Shown piece by piece: positions 15,773 through 20,916 of a stretch of DNA of 20,916 bases. The position numbers and the translations under genes are program-made. The first letter of the stretch is position 1, and the number at the start of each line of letters is the position of its first letter. This stretch comes from Mesostigma viride. Taxonomy: Eukaryota; Streptophyta; Mesostigmatophyceae; Mesostigmatales; Mesostigmataceae. A model generated the notes under the pieces. The model was not told where the DNA came from. It saw only the letters and a list, made by a program, of their open reading frames with translations, and ran no database searches. The DNA lies in NCBI GenBank assembly GCA_009746045.1, contig RPFO01000201.1, forward strand, positions 1 through 20,916, given 5' to 3'.

Positions 15773-16174
15773 ATGAGCTTTCAAGTCCGCATTATAGCTC
15801 CCAATGGTATTATTTGGGACTCAGAAGCTGAAGAAATTATATTAAGTACTAATACAGGAAAAATTGGAGTATTAACTAATCATACTTCTTTATTAACTGG
15901 GTTAGATATTGGTACTATAAGAATTCGCGCTTTAAATAATCAATGGAATACCTTAGCGTTAATGTCTGGTTTTGCCGTTATTAAAGACAATGTAGCAACT
16001 ATCATTGTCAGTGAGGCTGAAAATGGAGCTAATATTAAATCTGAAGAAGCTCAAACTCAACTAGAAGAAGCTAAGTCTTATTTTAATACCGCAAAAGGTA
16101 CTAAAAATGAAGTTGAAGCTAATTTAGCAGTTAAACGAGCAGAAACTCGTTTAAAAGCATCTCAAAATTTATAA
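15773..16174 (+). CDS. atpE: ATP synthase epsilon, inverted copy (intact)
   Basis: The mirror copy of atpE. The 133-residue protein is identical to that of the left arm, and the 16-nt gap after atpB and the AAGAAG sequence are kept. It is the only protein gene of the right arm fully open from start to stop. Confidence 0.95.
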   Translation: MSFQVRIIAPNGIIWDSEAEEIILSTNTGKIGVLTNHTSLLTGLDIGTIRIRALNNQWNTLALMSGFAVIKDNVATIIVSEAENGANIKSEEAQTQLEEAKSYFNTAKGTKNEVEANLAVKRAETRLKASQNL

Positions 16175-16187
16175 TTAATTTCTGAAA

Positions 16188-16220
16188 AAACATCTTCTGC
16201 TATTAAAGCAGAAGATGTTT
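16188..16220 (+). terminator. Stem-loop 3' of atpE, mirror copy
   Basis: The same 14-bp stem and 5-nt loop as at 9702-9734, here on the plus strand after the second atpE. Confidence 0.65.
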
Positions 16221-16278
16221 ACAATTATTCATTTTTTTTCAATTTATATTCATTATCTATATTATAATCACTGTATAA

Positions 16279-16350
16279 GGCTTTGTAGCTCAGCGGTAGA
16301 GCAGGGGATTCATAAGCCCAAGGTCGCAGGTTCAAATCCCGCCAGAGCCA
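16279..16350 (+). tRNA. trnM-CAU: tRNA-Met (CAU), inverted copy
   Basis: The exact mirror of the tRNA at 9573-9644, with the same anticodon and the same irregular stem pairs. Confidence 0.9.
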
Positions 16351-16387
16351 TTGAAAAGATAAAAATATATAAAGTATTTTTTTATTA

Positions 16388-16458
16388 AGCGGATAACGGG
16401 AATCGAACCCGTCTCTCCAGTTTGGAAAACTGGGGCATTACCACTATGCAATATCCGC
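16388..16458 (-). tRNA. trnG-UCC: tRNA-Gly (UCC), inverted copy
   Basis: The exact mirror of the tRNA at 9465-9535, again convergent with trnM. Confidence 0.94.
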
Positions 16459-16979
16459 AATAAATTATTTGAAATAATTACCTATATGTAATAGTAACTG
16501 ATAAAAAAATGAAAATCAAATTATTTTTTTTAGAAAAATTATTCTATTAACATTTTATAATTCTAAAAAATATTTAAAAATAAAATTTCTTTTTAATAGA
16601 TATAGAAAAAATTGTTTATGTATTTTTTCTATATCTTAAGTATTTCTTTCAAAATATGACATTATGAATTTCTATTTTAATAAAAATATCTCTATATAAT
16701 AAATGAAATATATCATTCTAATTTATTAGAATATGTTATCTTGATATGGATCAATATATTTGGTCTTATAATAAACATATATGGATAGTAATTTTAGTAC
16801 ATATTGTATATAGATTAGGTTTTCTACTTTTAATATGTAAAATATATAATAAATTGCTACTATAATTGAAAGTAATATTTTACAATGACAAATTATTATT
16901 AGTTAATATTAATTTAGTCCTAATAAATGAATTATTGATTTATAATTCATTTTCCTATACATGTAATTAGAAAAAAAAA
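16459..16979. other. Mirror copy of the trnG-chlI spacer
   Basis: The inverted copy of 8941-9464 with the same hairpins. It has small homopolymer differences, for example a pure A run directly before the chlI ATG where the left copy has a mixed A/T leader. No gene is seen. Confidence 0.8.
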
Positions 16980-18065
16980 ATGAGCACCATAGATTTAATT
17001 AAAAATGTAACAAAAAGAGAAGAGCGTCCTGTTTATCCTTTCACTGCGATTGTGGGTCAAGAAGAAATGAAATTAGCATTAATTTTGAATGTAATTGATC
17101 CAGATATTGGTGGTGTTATGATTATGGGAGATCGAGGCACAGGAAAAATCTACAACTATAAGAGCTTTAGTTGATTTATTACCAGAAATAGAAGTGGTAA
17201 CAAAATGATCCATTTAATTCAGATCCACGTGATCCAGATTTAATGAGTGATGAAGTAAGAGAAAAAATTAAATAAAAACAAGAAGTACCTACTATAAAAA
17301 CTAAAATCAAAATTGTTGATTTACCTCTTGGAGCAACAGAAGATCGTGTTTGTGGAACTATTGACATAGAAAGAGCTTTAAATGAAGGAGTAAAAGCATT
17401 TGAACCTGGTTTACTTGCTAAAGCAAATAGAGGTATTTTATATGTTGATGAAGTGAATTTACTAGATGATCATTTAGTAGATATTTTATTAGATTCTGCT
17501 GCTTCTGGCTGGAATACTGTTGAAAGGGAAGGTATTTCTGTAAGACACCCAGCTAAATTTATTTTAGTCGGTTCTGGAAATCCAGAAGAAGGTGAACTGC
17601 GTCCTCAATTATTAGACCGCTTTGGTATGCACGCAGAAATACGTACAGTAAAAGATCCAGATTTAAGAGTAAAAATTGTAGAAGAAAGATCAAGTTTTGA
17701 TGAGAATCCTCAAGTTTTTAGAAAAAGCATATGAACAATCACAAGAGGATGTCAAATCTCAAATTATTCAAGCACGTAAAAATCTAGCTAATGTACAAAT
17801 GGATAGAGAACTTAGAATTAAAGTCTCTCAAATATGTTCTGAACTAGATGTAGATGGTTTAAGAGGTGATTTAGTAATTAATCGTGCAGCTAAAGCATTA
17901 GCAGCTTTTGAAGGAAGAGATAAAGTTTTACCTAAAGATATATTAAAAATTATTACTCTTTGTTTAAGACATAGATTAAGAAAAGATCCTTTAGAATCTA
18001 TTGATTCTGGTTCTAAAGTAGAAAGTAAGTTCTATGAAGTATTTGGTTTATTAGAAGAAAACTAA
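16980..18065 (+). pseudogene. chlI: Inverted chlI copy, frame-broken
   Basis: This is the mirror of chlI. Extra A residues near 17146 (just after Walker A GTGK), 17205 and 17720 shift the frame. Near 17272 an indel pair creates an in-frame TAA. The open pieces are 16980-17174, 17453-17734 and 17697-18065. All breaks are in or beside A runs, and the left copy is intact, so I read them as sequence errors. Confidence 0.92.
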
Positions 18066-18066
18066 T

Positions 18067-18109
18067 CAAATTAAAATATTTTTTTTAATTAAAAAAATAT
18101 TTTAATTTG
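18067..18109. terminator. chlI/trnR stem-loop, mirror copy
   Basis: The same AT-rich inverted repeat as at 7814-7856, directly after the chlI-copy stop. Confidence 0.55.
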
Positions 18110-18114
18110 CATAA

Positions 18115-18186
18115 CAGGCTTAGTAGGATTCGAACCTACACTGGAAACTTAGAAGGTTTCTGTCCTATCCTTTAGACGATAAGCCC
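18115..18186 (-). tRNA. trnR-UCU: tRNA-Arg (UCU), inverted copy
   Basis: The exact mirror of the tRNA at 7737-7808. Confidence 0.94.
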
Positions 18187-18210
18187 AATAGAAACTAATA
18201 TTTGGGTCAA

Positions 18211-18282
18211 TGGGCGGTACTGGACTTGAACCAGTGACCACCTGCTTGTAAGGCAGGCGCTCTACCACTGAGCTAACCGCCC
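18211..18282 (-). tRNA. trnV-UAC: tRNA-Val (UAC), inverted copy
   Basis: The exact mirror of the tRNA at 7641-7712, also without intron. Confidence 0.94.
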
Positions 18283-18308
18283 TTTAATATTAGTATATAT
18301 ATAACATA

Positions 18309-18395
18309 TTTTAGCTTTTTTAAAAAGCTAAAATACAAATGTGATTGTATAGTGTACTAAACAATCACATTTGTAAAAACTATACAATCACATTT
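18309..18395 (-). terminator. atpA 3' hairpin cluster, mirror copy
   Basis: The mirror of the two hairpin elements at 7528-7614, including both direct copies and the inverted copy of the shared element. Confidence 0.55.
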
Positions 18396-18441
18396 TTGTT
18401 TCAATAAAATAAGTTATTAAATTATACAAATAATTTCTTTA

Positions 18442-19959
18442 CTACGCACCTGCTGCAAATACTTTTTTGTATTCATTAATAGCTTCTTTCATCATGCCTT
18501 CAGTTTCTGGTGTCACAGCTTTTGAAGAATTAATGTTATTAATAATTGCTGCTTTACTAGTAATTACATAATTTCTTAGACCAGCAAGGAATTTTTTAAC
18601 ATCTTCAATTGCGATGGAATCTAAATAACCATTAACACCAGCATAAATAGTTAAAACTTGTTGTGCAACAGGTAATGGACTAGATTGAGCTTGTTTTAAT
18701 AATTCACGTAATCTTCTACCTCTTGCTAACTGATTTTGTGTAGCTTTATCAAGATCAGAAGCAAATTGAGCAAAAGCTTCTAATTCTGCAAATTGAGCTA
18801 ATTCAAGTTTAATTTTCCTGCTACTTGTTTCATAGCTTTAATTTGTGCAGCAGAACCTACACGTGAAACAGAAATACCTACGTTAATAGCTGGACGAATA
18901 CCTGAGTTAAATAAATCTGCAGATTAAGAAAATTTGTCCATCTGTAATTGAAATAACATTAGTAGGAATATATGCTGCTACGTCTCCAGCTTGAGTCTCA
19001 ATAATAGGTAAAGCAGTCATACTACCTTCACCTAAAGCATTACTTAATTTAGCAGCTCTTTCTAATAAACGAGAATGTAAGTAAAATACATCACCTGGAT
19101 AAGCTTCACGTCCTGGTGGTCTTCTAAGTAGAAGTGACATTTCTCGATAAGCTTGTGCTTGTTTAGAAAGATCATCATAAATAACTAAAGTATGACGACC
19201 ACTATACATAAAAAATTCTGCAAGAGTAGCGCCTGTGTAAGGAGCTAGATATTGTAAAGTTGCAGGTGCATTAGCATTTTCTGCAACAATGATTGTATAT
19301 GCCATTGCACCATTTTCTTCTAAAGTAGAAACTACTTGAGCCACAGAAGAAGCTTTTTGACCAATAGCTACATATACACAAATAACATTTTGACCCTTTT
19401 GATTTAAAATGGTGTCAATTGCAACAGCAGTTTTGCCAGTTTGTCTATCACCAATAATTAATTCTCTTTGTCCACGTCCAATTGGAATCATAGCATCTAC
19501 AGATACTAATCCAGTTTGTAATGGTTCATAAACTGAACGTCGAGAAATAATTCCTGGAGCAGGAGATTCAATTAAACGTGTTTCAGAAGAAGGAATATCT
19601 CCTTTTCCATCAATAGGACGAGCTAAGGCATCTACAACACGACCAATATAACTTTCTCCAATTGGAATTTGAGCAATTTTTCCAGTAGCTTTTACACGAC
19701 TTCCTTCTTGAATGCTAAAACCGTCTCCCATAAGTACGGCTCCAACATTATTAGATTCTAGATTTAATGCAATTCCTACTGTACCATCTTCAAATTCTAA
19801 TAATTCGCCAGTCATTGCTTTGGCTAGACCATAAATTCTTGCAATACCATCACCTACTTGAAGTACTGTACCTGTATTAACAACTTTTACTTCTTGATTG
19901 TATTGCTCAATCTGCTTACGGATAACACTACTAATTTCTTCTGGTTGAATCTTGATCAT
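18442..19959 (-). pseudogene. atpA: Inverted atpA copy, frame-broken
   Basis: This is the mirror of atpA. It is open from ATG 19959 through Walker A to about codon 345. There an extra T near 18927 shifts the frame, and a missing T near 18811 restores it for the C-terminal part ending at 18442. Besides indels, codon 50 is ACT (Thr) instead of GCT (Ala), one of the few true substitutions between the arms. An A is missing just before the ATG, so the alternative TTG start frame of the left copy does not exist here. Confidence 0.92.
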
Positions 19960-20019
19960 GGCAATTTTGTTCAATTACAGTTTGTTTGTCGCAAAAAAAA
20001 AATATTTCTCTAAAAATTT

Positions 20020-20576
20020 CTAAACATCATTAGGAGTTACTAAACGTCCTAATAATCCAATATTTAAACGAGTTACTCTTTTTTGTAAGCGGCGATTTAG
20101 ACGACTTTTTGATTGTTCTAATGCTCTTTGCAGTGCTAATCTAATGACTTGTCTTCTTATTTCACTAATGGCTTTTTCTTCTTCAAAAGATATAGTTGCT
20201 TGTTTCATATCAAGAAGTTTTTTGTATCTTCTTTAATAAGATTCATTAAACCAACTTCTATCTCACTGGCTGTTTTTTTACTTTGTGCAAGAATTTGATC
20301 TGCTTCTAATTTAGCTTTTCGAATTCATTTTGTGCTTGTGTAATTTTTCTGCCGCCTCTTTATATCTTCATCAGCATCATTAATACTTTGTAATATATTT
20401 TGTTGACGATTTTGTAATAGAGACACAAAAAATTCACGGCCTGAAGTTAATAGAATTCCAAGTACCACTGCTAAATTAAGAATGTTGGTTTCAAAAATAT
20501 CTGTATTAAAACCAAAACCCTCTGCCAAAGACATCCTAGACAAAATCGTAAATATGTTTGTGAGAATATCTGTCAT
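20020..20576 (-). pseudogene. atpF: Inverted atpF copy, frame-broken
   Basis: This is the mirror of atpF with four single-base deletions. They lie near 20222 (A run of seven shortened), 20318, 20340 and 20365, all in the coiled-coil part. The N-terminal membrane segment and the last 62 residues remain open in separate frames. Confidence 0.9.
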
Positions 20577-20666
20577 TTTATCCTATTTGATTCATTTTTT
20601 TTGGTCATAGACCCATTGACTGAAAATGTCTTCCTATGTGCCCATGTTGATATTGTCTAATAACAA

Positions 20667-20702
20667 CATGTACTCATGAGCACATTGGCACATGAGTACA
20701 TG
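20667..20702 (-). promoter_or_regulatory. atpH-atpF spacer stem-loop, mirror copy
   Basis: The same hairpin as 5216-5251 in the inverted arm. Confidence 0.4.
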
Positions 20703-20706
20703 ACAG

Positions 20707-20726
20707 CATAAAACTATAGTTTTATG
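20707..20726 (-). terminator. atpH 3' palindrome, mirror copy
   Basis: Identical to the palindrome at 5192-5211. Confidence 0.45.
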
Positions 20727-20740
20727 GGAAAACAAAAAAA

Positions 20741-20916
<176 letters not shown>

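Noticed and set aside
16980-18065. chlI split into three or four separate small genes
   Set aside because: The pieces are one gene interrupted by extra A residues; the left arm shows the intact frame.

Overview
The window is green-lineage plastid DNA. It is strongly AT-rich and encodes plastid ATP synthase subunits, the large subunit of Rubisco, a plastid-type RNA polymerase subunit, ribosomal protein S2, the magnesium-chelatase subunit ChlI and four tRNAs. Several traits argue for an alga, most plausibly a streptophyte (charophyte) or an early-diverging green alga, rather than a land plant. chlI is plastid-encoded, atpF and trnV-UAC have no intron, and atpE starts 16 nt after atpB instead of overlapping it. 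The order rpoC2-rps2-atpI-atpH-atpF-atpA, with atpB-atpE divergent from rbcL, is the ancestral green plastid layout. I cannot name a genus.

Region 1 (1-3618) holds the 3' part of rpoC2 and then rps2, both on +. Both are recognisable only by switching reading frame many times. A stretch of long G and T runs near 361-470 looks like poor base calling. Region 2 (3619-13000) is clean. It carries atpI, atpH, atpF, atpA, trnV-UAC and trnR-UCU on +, chlI on -, trnG-UCC on +, trnM-CAU, atpE and atpB on -, and then rbcL on + up to codon 310. Stem-loops lie 3' of rps2, atpH, atpA, chlI and atpE.

Region 3 (13001-20916) is a near-perfect inverted copy of 5027-12924, read backwards from rbcL to atpH. The arms are separated by 76 nt that occur once. 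Almost every difference between the arms is a one- or two-base insertion or deletion, mostly in homopolymers, and these break rbcL, atpB, chlI, atpA and atpF in the right arm. The last ~36 bases match atpH only if homopolymers are collapsed. The best reading is a fold-back (inverted) chimera from amplification or long-read sequencing, carried into an assembly with a poorly polished right arm. A genuine short-range U-turn inversion of plastid DNA is the main biological alternative. I see no new gene system.

Functionally, atpI, H, F, A, B and E supply six of the chloroplast F1Fo-ATP synthase subunits. rbcL fixes CO2, chlI feeds chlorophyll synthesis, and rpoC2, rps2 and the tRNAs belong to plastid gene expression.
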